Below are positions 26,600 through 36,371 of a DNA stretch of 64,000 nt, piece by piece. Within the stretch, counting starts at the first letter, position 1. Every line of letters begins with the position of its first letter. Made by a program: the position numbers and the translations under genes. The notes under the pieces are model-generated. The model worked only from the letters and a program-made list of their open reading frames with translations, did not search any database and was not told the origin of the DNA. The DNA comes from Methylibium sp. Root1272 (lineage in GTDB: Bacteria; Pseudomonadota; Gammaproteobacteria; Burkholderiales; Burkholderiaceae_C). The stretch spans positions 945 through 64,944 of the forward strand of contig NZ_LMDY01000017.1 of the NCBI RefSeq assembly GCF_001425905.1, read 5' to 3'.

Positions 26600-28786
26600 A
26601 TGGACGTCTCGCCACTGCTGCAGCGCTACCTGGACAGCTGCCTCGCGGAGGTGCCGCGCTGGATGAGCCGGGTGGCGAACGAGGCCTTGCAGGCCTTGCA
26701 CGCCCCGACCACCCGCAGCGCCCTGCGCGAGCTGCCGGTGCGTCCGCGCGACGACGCCGAGCAGGCCTTGCGCCACAACCACCCGCTGTGGGCTCGCCGG
26801 GTCGGCGAGCTGCTGGCCTCGCGATGGCGCGCAGAACTGGAGGCCGCGCCACCCGACGCGGGCGCCACGCTCTCGCCGCGCCCGGTGTGGTCGGCTGAGG
26901 CGCTGACGCTGGTCGACGAGGCCGAGGCCGAAGAGAACATCGAGCTGCTGCGCGCCGTGCAGCTGGTCGACCACGCGGCGGAGCTCGAGCTGCACGACCT
27001 TCAGGCACGCAGCGCGACGTTGCGCGGCCAGGATGCGGTGCGCAAGACGTCCAACCTGCTGCGGCCCGACCTGCTGGTGCGCGCCGTGTGGGACGCCAGC
27101 GAGGTGCTGGGGCTCGGCGCGCCGGCCCGCAAGGCGCTGATGCGCGCCTGCGGCGAGCCGCTGGCGCAGGCGCTGAAGCAGGTGGTGATCGACGCCGGCC
27201 GGCGCCTGGCCGACTGGGGCGTCGGCCAGGCGGCCTGGAAGGCCAGCTCGACGCCGGCGGCGCGGCGCGTTGCCCCCCCGAACTCCGGCTACGACCTGAC
27301 GCGCCCGGGCGCGCTCGACAGCCTGCGCAGCCGCCTCACCACACGCCACGCGAACATCGACGGCGCCACGCGCGCCGGCCCGATGGACGAGGCCGACTCC
27401 CTGCAGCAGCTCGACCGCAACCTGGTGCATGTGCTGGCTCGCAGACCCCTGGGCGTGGACGGCGCCGACCGGCTGATGGCCCGGCTGCCTTTCCTCGAGG
27501 CGGCCGGTCGCAACGACGACGACCGCGAGATCATGCTGCTGGTGGCCCACCTGAGCGGTGCGGTGCTTGACGATGCGCTGCTGCCGCTGCCGGTGCGCAC
27601 CGTGCTGGCCAGCCTGCAGTCGCCGCTGCTGCGTGTGGCGCTGCGTGAGCCGCGGGTGCTCGAAGACCATTCGCATCCGATCTGGCAGATGATGATCCGG
27701 CTCGCATCGCACACCGCCGGATTCCAGGACGACGACGACCCCCGCCTGTGCAAGCTGCTGGAGGAGGTGGGCGAGCTGTTCACGCGTTTGAAGGCTTCGA
27801 CGCCGGCGATCGCTGTGCAGGCGCAGGCACTGGCCGCGCTCGACGCGATGCTCGTCGGCGAGCTCGACACCGAACGGCACGAGGCCGCCGCGCCGATCGC
27901 CAAGCTGCAGGCCGCCGCACGGCGGGCCACGCTGATCGAGGCGCTGCGCCGCCAGGTCCGGCTCGAACTGCACGATGCCACCTCGCCGTGGCGGATCGAG
28001 GGCACCACACCGGCCAGCGCGTCGGGCGCGGTGGTGCTGGACGACACGCTGCAGCACTTCCTCACCGGACCCTGGGCCGAAGCGCTGGCGCATGCCCTGA
28101 TCAACGACGGCGAGCATGCCGACACGACACGCGGCCTGCTGGCGGTGGTGCCGGAGCTGCTGGCCAGCCTCGCGCCGCTGCGCAACGATGACGACCGCCG
28201 CCGTCTGCTGGCCGCGGTGCCGGGCCTGGTGCAGCGGCTGCAGCAGGGCATGGCGCGCATCGCGACGCCACCACCCCAGCGCGACGCCGTGCTGGCCGCC
28301 TTGATGGCGCGCCACACCGAGCTGCTGCGGCCGATCGGGAGTGCCGTCGCGCCGGCGCTGACGCCCGAGGAGATCGTGCGCCAGATGCGCGAAGAGGAAT
28401 TGCCGGACGGGAACGCGCCGCGTGTGCCGGCCGGCGATTCGATGTTCGACATCGCGACGCTCGACACCGTGCCGGCGGCGCTGATGCCCGAGACGCCGAT
28501 GCCGGGGGCGCGCGGCTGGTTGCAGCACCTGGCGGTCGGCACCTGGTGCCGGCTGGTCGCACGCGGCGACTGGACCGTGGCGCGCGTGCTGTGGGTCGAC
28601 GAGGCCCGCGAGCACTGGCTGCTCAGCGACGCCGAACTCGGGCTCACACACGGCCTCACGCGGCGCGCGCTCGAGCGCCTGGCCGTCGGCGGGCTGGCCG
28701 CGCCGCTCGAGGAGCGCAATCTCATCGAGCGGGCCGTCGACACCCTGATGGCGCCGCCGCGCAGCCGCGACACCACGCTGCGCTGA
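26600..28786 (+). CDS. DUF1631 family protein
   Basis: The product is a 728-residue, mainly helical, soluble protein without membrane segments. The N-terminal part (LLQRYLDSCLAEVPRWMSRV), the LLRPDLLVRAVWDASEVLGL stretch near 150-175 and the C-terminal beta-rich segment (WCRLVARGDWTVARVLWVDE, then HWLLSDAELGL) fit DUF1631, a family seen mostly in beta- and gammaproteobacteria. The last region resembles a PilZ-like or SH3-like small barrel, but that is only an impression. Function unknown. The start at 26600 follows the groE terminator; the ribosome site is weak, so translation may be low. Confidence 0.75.
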   Translation: MDVSPLLQRYLDSCLAEVPRWMSRVANEALQALHAPTTRSALRELPVRPRDDAEQALRHNHPLWARRVGELLASRWRAELEAAPPDAGATLSPRPVWSAEALTLVDEAEAEENIELLRAVQLVDHAAELELHDLQARSATLRGQDAVRKTSNLLRPDLLVRAVWDASEVLGLGAPARKALMRACGEPLAQALKQVVIDAGRRLADWGVGQAAWKASSTPAARRVAPPNSGYDLTRPGALDSLRSRLTTRHANIDGATRAGPMDEADSLQQLDRNLVHVLARRPLGVDGADRLMARLPFLEAAGRNDDDREIMLLVAHLSGAVLDDALLPLPVRTVLASLQSPLLRVALREPRVLEDHSHPIWQMMIRLASHTAGFQDDDDPRLCKLLEEVGELFTRLKASTPAIAVQAQALAALDAMLVGELDTERHEAAAPIAKLQAAARRATLIEALRRQVRLELHDATSPWRIEGTTPASASGAVVLDDTLQHFLTGPWAEALAHALINDGEHADTTRGLLAVVPELLASLAPLRNDDDRRRLLAAVPGLVQRLQQGMARIATPPPQRDAVLAALMARHTELLRPIGSAVAPALTPEEIVRQMREEELPDGNAPRVPAGDSMFDIATLDTVPAALMPETPMPGARGWLQHLAVGTWCRLVARGDWTVARVLWVDEAREHWLLSDAELGLTHGLTRRALERLAVGGLAAPLEERNLIERAVDTLMAPPRSRDTTLR

Positions 28787-28847
28787 AGCGCGGCGCGGTC
28801 GCGCGCCGACGAGGCGGCCGTTGCGAGGGCCATCGCACAATCCCGGC

Positions 28848-31211
28848 ATGCATCGCATCCGCATCCTGTGGTCGCTTCGGGTGGGCCTGCTCGCGGCGAT
28901 CGCCGGTGCGGCGACGGCGGCCGAAGCGGCCGCGGCGGACGACGCGGCCCCGTCGCCGCTGCCGGCCGCTGCGCCCGCCGCTTCGGCGCCAGCCGCGGCG
29001 CGAGCCACTTTGCCCGTGGTCGAACCCCGACCCTTGCGGCCCGAGGGGCGGCTGCGCATCGGTCTCGTGCTGTCGGGCGGCGGCGCGCGGGGCCTCGCGC
29101 ACGTGGGTGTGCTCAAGGTGCTGGAGCGCGAGCGCATCCCGATCGATGTGATCGCGGGCACCTCGATGGGCGCCATCATCGGTGGCCTGTATGCCAGCGG
29201 CATGAGCGCCGAAGCCCTGGAGCGCGAGCTGCTCAAGGTCGACTGGGACCAGCTGTTCGCGACCCGCGTGGCGCGCCGCGAGTTGTCGCAGCGCCGCAAG
29301 GAGGCCGACTTCGAGATCGCCTCGGCGCTCGAGATCGGCCTGCGTGACGGCGAGCTGCGGGTGCCGATCGGCACACTGTCGAGCCGCGGGCTGGAGTCGC
29401 TGCTGCGCCGCTACACGCTGCCGGTGCGTGCGGTGCGCGATTTCGACCGCCTGCCCACGCCGTTCCGTGCCGTCGCCACCGACATGGAGACCGGCCAGCC
29501 GCTGGTGCTGAAGGAAGGCGACCTGGCGCTCGCGATGCGCTCGAGCATGAGCGTGCCGGGCGTGTTCGCGCCGACCGAGATCGAGGGCCGAATCCTCGGC
29601 GACGGCGGGCTGGTGAACAACCTGCCGGTCGACGTGGCGCGAGCGATGGGGGCCGACATCGTGATCGCCGTCAACATCGGCACGCCGCTGGGCGCGCGCG
29701 ATACGCTGGGCTCGCTGATCGGCGTGACCACGCAGATGATCAACATCCTGACCGAGCAGAACGTGCAGCGCAGCCTGACGACGCTGGGCCCGCGCGATCT
29801 GCTGATCGCGCCGCAGCTCGGCCTGCTGACGTCGGCCGATTTCGCCAAGACCTTGGAGCTCATCGAGCTGGGCGAGTTGCAGACGGCTCAGATGGTGCTG
29901 CAGCTCGAGGCCTATGGCATCGACAAGGCCAGCTACCAGAGCTGGGCGCAGGCGCGCGCGCAACCCGGCCTGCCGCAGCCCGTGCTGGAGTTCGTGAGCT
30001 TCGACGGCAACGAAGTCACACGGCCGGACCGCTTCGCCGAGTTGCTGGAGACCCGTCCCGGCACGCCCTTCACCGCTGACGCGGCCGAACGGGACGCGCG
30101 CCGCCTCGCGGCCAGCGGCGACTACACCCGCGTCGACTACCAGCTGGTGCGCACCGGCCTTGGCGACGACGGCGTGGTGTTCAATCTCGAAGAGAAGTCC
30201 TGGGGGCCGAACTACTTCCGCCTCGGGCTCGGGCTGTCCACCGACTTCAGCGGGCGCAGCAGCTTCAACATCAAGATTGCCCACGTCTGGCGCTGGTTGG
30301 ACGAGGTGGGCAGCGAGTGGCGCAACGTGGTCGAGATCGGCTCTCGGCCGGGCTGGTCCACCGAGTGGTACCGCCCATTGGGCTGGAACACGTCGCTGGG
30401 TCACGACTGGTTTCTCGCCCCGGCGGCCAGCGTCGATCGGCGGGAGGTCGTCACCTACGCCGGCGCCGAAGGGCCCGAAAGCGGCCGCTTCCGCCGCAGC
30501 AGCCTGCGCCTGGGCATCGACCTCGGCCAGCCCTGGGGCGAGTTCGGCGAGCTGCGGCTCGGCCCCTACCTGCAGCGCTGGAATGACAAGACGCTGATCG
30601 TCAGTCGCGATTTCGCCTCGCCCGACGAGAACACCGAACGGCGCGAGATCGGCCTGCGCCTGCGCGCCATCGTCGATCAGCTCGACTACGCCTTCTTCGC
30701 TCAGGAGGGCTATCGGCTGGTCGGCGAGGTGGCCGGGGGGCGGGTGCGCAACGGCAGCGACGCGGGCGACGTCGAGCGCGACTTCAGTCGCGTCGAGGCC
30801 AACGTGAACGTCGCCACCACCTGGGCCGCGAAGCACACCTTGAACTTCTACGGCAGCACCCTGTTCGCCGGCCGCGCCGCGCCGCTGGGGCGCGGCCTGT
30901 ATGCGCTGGGCGGCTTCCAGAACCTGTCGGGCTACGAACCGGGCCAGGTCGAGGGCAACTACCTGCTGTTCGGCCGCGCCAGCTACTACTACCGGCTGAC
31001 CCCGCCGGCGCTGACGCGCGGCTTCTTCGCCGGCTTCTCGCTCGAGGCGGGCAACGCCTGGGCCGAACGCCGCCAGATGAGCCTCGGCGACCTGCGCAGC
31101 GGCATGAGCGCCTTCCTCGGTGCAGACACCGGGCTGGGTCCGCTCTATGTCGGCGTGGCCTACGCTCCGCGCGGCGAGACCGCGCTCTACCTGCTGCTCG
31201 GTCGCCCCTGA
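28848..31211 (+). CDS. Patatin-like phospholipase of the type Vd autotransporter (PlpD) class
   Basis: The 787-residue product has a signal peptide (about 1-24) and an Ala/Pro-rich linker. A patatin domain follows at about 70-330 with oxyanion loop GGGARG (77-82), nucleophile S106 in GTSMG, and D252 in GDGGLVNNLP, so the Ser-Asp dyad is intact. A POTRA-like domain lies at about 385-450 (LEFVSFDGNEVTRPDRFAELL). A C-terminal 16-strand-type surface antigen barrel ends with alternating aromatic residues (GVAYAPRGETALYLLLGRP). In Pseudomonas PlpD this layout secretes or displays a phospholipase A1. Host or bacterial lipids are the probable substrates (inference). Confidence 0.9.
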   Translation: MHRIRILWSLRVGLLAAIAGAATAAEAAAADDAAPSPLPAAAPAASAPAAARATLPVVEPRPLRPEGRLRIGLVLSGGGARGLAHVGVLKVLERERIPIDVIAGTSMGAIIGGLYASGMSAEALERELLKVDWDQLFATRVARRELSQRRKEADFEIASALEIGLRDGELRVPIGTLSSRGLESLLRRYTLPVRAVRDFDRLPTPFRAVATDMETGQPLVLKEGDLALAMRSSMSVPGVFAPTEIEGRILGDGGLVNNLPVDVARAMGADIVIAVNIGTPLGARDTLGSLIGVTTQMINILTEQNVQRSLTTLGPRDLLIAPQLGLLTSADFAKTLELIELGELQTAQMVLQLEAYGIDKASYQSWAQARAQPGLPQPVLEFVSFDGNEVTRPDRFAELLETRPGTPFTADAAERDARRLAASGDYTRVDYQLVRTGLGDDGVVFNLEEKSWGPNYFRLGLGLSTDFSGRSSFNIKIAHVWRWLDEVGSEWRNVVEIGSRPGWSTEWYRPLGWNTSLGHDWFLAPAASVDRREVVTYAGAEGPESGRFRRSSLRLGIDLGQPWGEFGELRLGPYLQRWNDKTLIVSRDFASPDENTERREIGLRLRAIVDQLDYAFFAQEGYRLVGEVAGGRVRNGSDAGDVERDFSRVEANVNVATTWAAKHTLNFYGSTLFAGRAAPLGRGLYALGGFQNLSGYEPGQVEGNYLLFGRASYYYRLTPPALTRGFFAGFSLEAGNAWAERRQMSLGDLRSGMSAFLGADTGLGPLYVGVAYAPRGETALYLLLGRP

Positions 31212-31236
31212 GCGGCTGCGGCCGGCGGCGGCTCGT

Positions 31237-31938
31237 TCAGCCTGCCGGAGCGGCCGCCGGTGGCGGGGCGCCGTGCGCCCAGGTGTGCAGCACCTGGGCA
31301 GCGTCGCCGACACCGCGCCGGCTCAGCGCCGAGAACAGCGCGAGGCTCAGGTCGGCATCGTCGGTCGCCAACTGGCCGAGCACGCCCTGCGCCGCGGCGA
31401 GCGAGGCATCGGCCTCGCGGCGGTTGAGCTTGTCGGCCTTGGTCAGCAGCACCAGCAGCTTGATCTCTCCGGTGCCGACACGCGGCGCCACGAAGGCCAG
31501 CAGTTGCTGATCGAGTTCGGTGAAGCCCAGCCGCGAATCGACCATCAGCACCACGCCCGACAGGCTGCGTCGCGTTTCCAGGTACTCCGCCATCACCTGC
31601 TGCCAGCGCAGCTTCGCGCCGCGCGCGACCGCCGCGTAGCCGTAACCCGGCAGGTCGGCGAACAGCGCATCGGGCGCATCCTTCGGGCCGAGCGAGAACA
31701 GGTTGATGTGTTGGGTGCGGCCGGGGGTCTTCGATGCGAAGGCCAGCCGCTTCTGCTGCGTCAGCAGGTTGATCGCGGTGGACTTGCCGGCGTTCGAACG
31801 GCCCACGAAGGCGATCTCCGGCAGCTCGTTGACCGGCAGGTGTTCCATCCGCGCGGCGGTGGTGAGAAAGCGGGCGGTGTGGGTCCAGGCCAGCGCCACT
31901 TTGGCGGGGTCCGGGACCGCCGGAGTGGGCGAGTTCAT
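31237..31938 (-). CDS. engB: Ribosome-biogenesis GTPase EngB/YihA
   Basis: The 233-residue GTPase has G1 GRSNAGKS at 46-53, G2 around KTPGRTQHINLF, G3 DLPGYGYA, G4 TKADK and G5 SALSR. It is needed for 50S assembly and is essential in many bacteria. A 20-residue Pro/Ala-rich tail extends the C-terminus. It is divergent from cytochrome c4, with 71 bp between starts that include a TAAAAT -10-like box at 31948-31953. The engB-cytochrome c4 head-to-head pair is common in betaproteobacteria. Confidence 0.95.
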   Translation of the reverse strand: MNSPTPAVPDPAKVALAWTHTARFLTTAARMEHLPVNELPEIAFVGRSNAGKSTAINLLTQQKRLAFASKTPGRTQHINLFSLGPKDAPDALFADLPGYGYAAVARGAKLRWQQVMAEYLETRRSLSGVVLMVDSRLGFTELDQQLLAFVAPRVGTGEIKLLVLLTKADKLNRREADASLAAAQGVLGQLATDDADLSLALFSALSRRGVGDAAQVLHTWAHGAPPPAAAPAG

Positions 31939-32009
31939 GCGGCATTGTAAAATCGACGGTTAGCCGACGGGTCGGACCCGTTCGCCACCCACTCCTCCAT
32001 CGCTCGCCC

Positions 32010-32627
32010 ATGAAGTCTTTCCTGTCGTTCCTGTTGGCCGCCGCCCTCGTGACCCCGGTTCTGGCGGAGGAGGCCAAGGCGCCTGCCAAGCCCGACCTCA
32101 AGAAGGGCGAGGCGATCTCCACGGCGGTCTGTGCCGCCTGCCACACCGCCGACGGCTCGCGTGGCAGCCCGGCCAACCCCATCCTGGCCGGCCAGCACCC
32201 CGAGTACCTAGCCAAGCAATTGGCCGAGTTCAAGTCGGGCAAGCGCAACAACGCCATCATGAAGGGCTTCGCATCGACCTTGAGCGAGGACGACATGCGC
32301 AACGTGGCGGCGTTCTATGGCAGCAAGCAGGCCAAGCCGGGCTTCGCGAAGCACAAGGACACGGTGACGCTGGGCCAGCAGATCTACCGCGGCGGCATCG
32401 CCGACAAGCAGGTGCCGGCCTGTGCCGGCTGCCACAGCCCGACCGGGGCAGGCATCCCGGCCCAGTACCCGCGCGTCGGCGGCCAGCATGCCGACTACAC
32501 CGAGGCGCAACTGGTGGCCTTCCGTGGTGGCGTGCGCAACAACAACGCGCAGATGAGCGTCATCGCGGCCAAGCTCAGCGACAAGGAGCTCAAGGCCGTC
32601 GCCGACTACATCGCCGGGCTGCGCTGA
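32010..32627 (+). CDS. Dihaem cytochrome c4
   Basis: The 205-residue periplasmic protein has a signal peptide ending VLAEE (about 1-19). Two similar cytochrome domains have haem motifs C41AAC44H45 and C138AGC141H142, with distal Met candidates in NAIMKGF and NAQMSVI. Cytochrome c4 carries electrons from the bc1 complex to terminal oxidases. The next two genes (ResB, CcsB) are the machinery that attaches its haem. A T-poor but strong hairpin follows the gene. Confidence 0.94.
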   Translation: MKSFLSFLLAAALVTPVLAEEAKAPAKPDLKKGEAISTAVCAACHTADGSRGSPANPILAGQHPEYLAKQLAEFKSGKRNNAIMKGFASTLSEDDMRNVAAFYGSKQAKPGFAKHKDTVTLGQQIYRGGIADKQVPACAGCHSPTGAGIPAQYPRVGGQHADYTEAQLVAFRGGVRNNNAQMSVIAAKLSDKELKAVADYIAGLR

Positions 32628-32652
32628 CCGCGGCGCGTTCGCGCGATTTTCA

Positions 32653-32677
32653 GAAGGCCGGCGCTACGCCGGCCTTC
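32653..32677 (+). terminator. Hairpin after cytochrome c4
   Basis: The perfect 11-bp stem GAAGGCCGGCG / CGCCGGCCTTC has a CTA loop and starts 26 bases after the stop codon. It lacks a T-run, so it is a partial terminator or mRNA stabiliser between cytochrome c4 and resB. Confidence 0.6.
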
Positions 32678-32795
32678 GCGCTTGTGCGATGCCTGGCCCG
32701 ACGACACCGAATCGCCCCGCAACGGCTGCTGCGGTTGAACTTTCGGGCCGCTGCCGCCTCTGCCTGTTCGCCCTGAGTCGAATCGATCCCTCCTC

Positions 32796-34913
32796 ATGAC
32801 CGTCAGCACCACCGGCCTCGAACTGCCGACCCGTTCGCGCACGCTGCGCGAAGCGGTCGAGGTGCTGTCGTCGATGCGTTTCTCGATCACGCTGCTGACC
32901 GTGATCTGCATCGCCTCGGTCATCGGCACCGTGGTGCGGCAGCGCGAGTCGATGAACAGCTATGTCAACCAGTTCGGGCCGTTCTGGGCGCGGGTGTTCG
33001 ATGCGCTCGACCTCTATGCGGTCTACAGCGCCTGGTGGTTCCTGCTGATCCTGGCCTTCCTGGTCGCGTCGACCAGCCTGTGCATCGCGCGCAACGCGCC
33101 GAAGATCCTGCTCGATCTCAAGGCCTACAAGGAGCAGATCCGCGCGAGCAGCCTCAAGTCCTTCCACCACCGCGCCGAAGGCACGCTCGACGAACCGCGC
33201 GCCGACGTGCTGGCCCGGGTGTCCGCGCTGCTGGCCACCAGCGGCTGGAAGGCCAAGCTGCAGGAACGCGAGGGCGGGGTGATGGTGGCGGCCCGGAAGG
33301 GCGCCGCCAACAAGCTCGGCTACCTGGCCGCGCACTCGGCGATCGTGCTGATCTGCATCGGCGGACTGTTCGACGGCGACCTGGTGGTGCGTGCGCAGAT
33401 GGCGCTGTTCGGCAAGTCGGCCTGGCCTGGCGCCGGCCTGCTGCGCAACGTGCCGGCCGAGCACGTGCTGTCTGAGGGCAACCCCACCTACCGCGGCAAC
33501 ATCCTGGTCGGCGAAGGCCAGCGCGGCGGTACCGCGGTGATCCAGCTGAAGGACGGCGTGGTGCTGCAGCCGCTGCCCTTCGACATCGAGCTGAAGAAGT
33601 TCCTGGTCGACTTCTACCCGACCGGCATGCCCAAGCGCTTCGCGAGCGACATCGTGCTGCACGACCGCGACACCGGTGCCACGCGCAGTGCGACGGTCAA
33701 GGTCAACGAGCCGGTGCAGCATCGCGGCGTGATGATCTACCTGTCGAGCTTCGAGGACGGCGGCTCGAAGCTCAAACTGCAGGGCTGGCCGCTGGGCGGC
33801 GGGACGCCGTTCCAGATGGACGGCGAGGTCGGCACCGAGACCAGGATCCAGAGCGAGCGCGACGGCCAGACGCTCGGCCTCGATTTCACCGGGCTGCGCG
33901 TCATCAACGTCGAGAACCTCGCGGCGGTCGATGCGAGTGGCGGTACCGACGTGCGCAAGGTCGATCTCGTCAACCGGCTCGAGAGCCACCTCGGTTCGGG
34001 CGCGAAGACGCGCACCGAGAAGACATTGCAGAACGTCGGCCCGTCGATCAGCTACAAGCTGCGCGACGCGGCCGGCCAGGCCCGCGAGTACAACAACTAC
34101 ATGCTGCCGCTGACGCTGGACGGCCAGCGCGTCTTCCTCGCCGGCGTGCGCGAGACGCCCGACGAGCCGTTCCGCTATCTCCGAATCCCGGCGGACGACG
34201 CCGATGGCCTGGCCGGCTGGATGCGGCTGCGCGGCGGTCTGACCGAGCGCGCGCTGCGCGAGGCCGCGGTGCAGCGCTACGTGGCCCGCGCCACGCCGGC
34301 CGACAAGCCCGAACTGTCCGAGCAGCTGGCGGTATCGGCGCGGCGCGCGCTGGACCTGTACGCCGGCATCGAGCCGGTGCGTGCCGGCGAGCCGGCGGTC
34401 GGCGGGTTGCAGGCGCTGTCGGGCTTCCTGGAGGCCAGCGTGCCGGAAGCCGACCGCGAGCGCACCTCGGAAGTGCTGCTGCGCATCCTCAACGGCACGC
34501 TGTTCGAGTTGCTGAACCTGACGCGCGAGCGTGCCTCACTCAAGCCCCTGGTGCCCGACGAGGCCACGCAGGCCTTCATGACGCAGGCCGTGCTGTCCCT
34601 CTCGGATGCCTTCTTCTATCCGGCGCCGGTGCTGCTGGCGCTGGACGACTACACCCAGGTGCAGGCCAGCGTGTTCCAGGTGACGCGCACGCCGGGCAAG
34701 ACGCTGGTCTATCTCGGCTGCCTGTTCCTGATCGTCGGCGTGTTCGCGATGCTCTACGTGCGCGAACGCCGGCTGTGGGTGTGGCTCGAGGACGCACCCG
34801 ACAGCGGCGGCACGCGCCTGACCACCGCGCTGTCGTCGACCCGCCAGACGCTCGACACCGACCGCGAGTTCGAACAGCTCCGCGACAGCCTGCTACCGAA
34901 GGGAAGCGCATGA
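32796..34913 (+). CDS. resB: Cytochrome c biogenesis protein ResB (Ccs1)
   Basis: The 705-residue protein has N-terminal membrane spans (about 27-50, 78-102 and 170-190). The first contains VLSSMRFSITLLTVICIASVIGTVV, a ResB hallmark. A large periplasmic domain (about 210-600) and a final span near 630-650 (TLVYLGCLFLIVGVFAMLYV) precede the cytoplasmic tail. With CcsB it forms the system II haem-attachment complex that carries haem across the membrane and ligates it to CxxCH apocytochromes. It overlaps ccsB by ATGA, giving coupled translation. Confidence 0.94.
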   Translation: MTVSTTGLELPTRSRTLREAVEVLSSMRFSITLLTVICIASVIGTVVRQRESMNSYVNQFGPFWARVFDALDLYAVYSAWWFLLILAFLVASTSLCIARNAPKILLDLKAYKEQIRASSLKSFHHRAEGTLDEPRADVLARVSALLATSGWKAKLQEREGGVMVAARKGAANKLGYLAAHSAIVLICIGGLFDGDLVVRAQMALFGKSAWPGAGLLRNVPAEHVLSEGNPTYRGNILVGEGQRGGTAVIQLKDGVVLQPLPFDIELKKFLVDFYPTGMPKRFASDIVLHDRDTGATRSATVKVNEPVQHRGVMIYLSSFEDGGSKLKLQGWPLGGGTPFQMDGEVGTETRIQSERDGQTLGLDFTGLRVINVENLAAVDASGGTDVRKVDLVNRLESHLGSGAKTRTEKTLQNVGPSISYKLRDAAGQAREYNNYMLPLTLDGQRVFLAGVRETPDEPFRYLRIPADDADGLAGWMRLRGGLTERALREAAVQRYVARATPADKPELSEQLAVSARRALDLYAGIEPVRAGEPAVGGLQALSGFLEASVPEADRERTSEVLLRILNGTLFELLNLTRERASLKPLVPDEATQAFMTQAVLSLSDAFFYPAPVLLALDDYTQVQASVFQVTRTPGKTLVYLGCLFLIVGVFAMLYVRERRLWVWLEDAPDSGGTRLTTALSSTRQTLDTDREFEQLRDSLLPKGSA

Positions 34914-36334
34914 ACACCACGACCCCCCAGACCGCCACGCTGACGATCGGCCGCGGCGGCTACTTCGCGCAGCGCAGCGCGTTCGATTGGATCTTCGCGC
35001 TGCTGGTGGTGGCCGGTGCCGGCCATGCCTTCAGCCGCTACGGCGCGCACATGGACGGCTACGAGCTCGGCATTCTGGCCGGCGCCACGCCGCTCGTGAT
35101 CGGCCTGGGCTGGTTCTGGGGGCCGCTGCGCGGTCTGGCGATCGCCGTCGCGCTGGCCAGCTTCCTCGCGATCGGCCTCTACAGCCGCGCGACCGACGGG
35201 TTCGGCGCCGACCTCGAGGCCGGGCAGCAGTTGTTCCTGCTGAAGTACCTGTTCGCGAGCCAGACCGCGATCCTGTGGATGTGCACGCTGTTCTTCATGA
35301 GCACGCTGTTCTACTGGATCGGCTTCCTCAAGCAGCGCGACAGCCAGGCCACCGCCGAGAAGATCGGTTCGCTGCTGGCCTGGGGCGCGGTGTTCATGGC
35401 GCTCACCGGCACCATGGTGCGCTGGTACGAGAGCCACCAGATCGGCGCCGACATCGGGCACATCCCGGTCAGCAACCTCTACGAGGTGTTCGTCCTGTTC
35501 GCCTGGATGACGGCGCTGTTCTACCTGTACTTCGAGGCGAACTACCTGCAGCGCGCCGCCAGCACCGCCAGCGGCCGGGCCGCCAACGCCGGCAGCGGCG
35601 AGGGCAGCGTGCGCTCCCTGGGTGCCTTCGTGATGCTGATCGTCAGCGCGTCGGTCGGCTTCCTGCTCTGGTACACGGTGGCGCGCGAGGCGCAGGAGAT
35701 CCAGCCGCTGGTGCCGGCACTGCAGAGCTGGTGGATGAAGGTGCATGTGCCGGCCAACTTCGTCGGCTACGGCACCTTCGCGCTCGCGGCGATGGTCGCC
35801 TGGGCCTACCTGCTGAAGACGGCCGCGACGCGGGCGCTGGTAGTCGCCTTCATCGCCCTGCCGGTGGGCCTGCTCGCGGTGCTGGGCGCCTTCGCGGCGT
35901 TCGCGCCGCTGCAGGCCGAAACGGTGGGTTCGCTCGGCTCGGCGATGCGCCTGATCGGCGGCGTCGGTGCCTTCTTCGCGCTGACGCTGGCACTGCGCCG
36001 GCCGATCGTCGCCAAGCTGCCGTCGCTGGAACTGCTCGACGACGTGATGTACCGCGCCATCGCGGTCGGCTTCGCCTTCTTCACGATCGCGACCGTGCTG
36101 GGCGCGCTGTGGGCCGCCGAGGCCTGGGGCGGCTACTGGAGCTGGGACCCGAAGGAGACCTGGGCGCTGATCGTCTGGCTCAACTACGCGGCCTGGCTGC
36201 ACATGCGGCTGATGAAGGGCCTGCGCGGCACCGTGGCCGCCTGGTGGGCGCTGGTCGGCCTGGTGGTCACCACCTTTGCCTTCCTCGGCGTGAACATGTT
36301 CCTGTCGGGCCTGCACTCCTACGGGCAGTTGTAA
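34910..36334 (+). CDS. ccsB: Cytochrome c biogenesis protein CcsB/ResC
   Basis: The 474-residue polytopic membrane protein carries the tryptophan-rich haem-binding WWD motif WGGYWSWDPKETWALIVWL near 397-415, followed by NYAAWLHMRL. Conserved His residues for haem lie in flanking segments (RWYESHQIG, MKVHVPANFVGY). It is the haem-handling half of system II. The start ATG overlaps the resB stop. The C-terminal FLGVNMFLSGLHSYG is family-typical. Confidence 0.95.
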   Translation: MNTTTPQTATLTIGRGGYFAQRSAFDWIFALLVVAGAGHAFSRYGAHMDGYELGILAGATPLVIGLGWFWGPLRGLAIAVALASFLAIGLYSRATDGFGADLEAGQQLFLLKYLFASQTAILWMCTLFFMSTLFYWIGFLKQRDSQATAEKIGSLLAWGAVFMALTGTMVRWYESHQIGADIGHIPVSNLYEVFVLFAWMTALFYLYFEANYLQRAASTASGRAANAGSGEGSVRSLGAFVMLIVSASVGFLLWYTVAREAQEIQPLVPALQSWWMKVHVPANFVGYGTFALAAMVAWAYLLKTAATRALVVAFIALPVGLLAVLGAFAAFAPLQAETVGSLGSAMRLIGGVGAFFALTLALRRPIVAKLPSLELLDDVMYRAIAVGFAFFTIATVLGALWAAEAWGGYWSWDPKETWALIVWLNYAAWLHMRLMKGLRGTVAAWWALVGLVVTTFAFLGVNMFLSGLHSYGQL

Positions 36335-36371
36335 GCGGCAGGACGCCGCGCCGATTAAAGTCGGCAACGCC

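Noticed and set aside
26516..29374. 952-codon minus-strand open frame
   Set aside because: It runs antisense through the DUF1631 gene and the patatin gene start and has no domain-like pattern.
28722..31313. 863-codon minus-strand open frame
   Set aside because: It is fully antisense to the patatin autotransporter gene, whose motifs are unambiguous.
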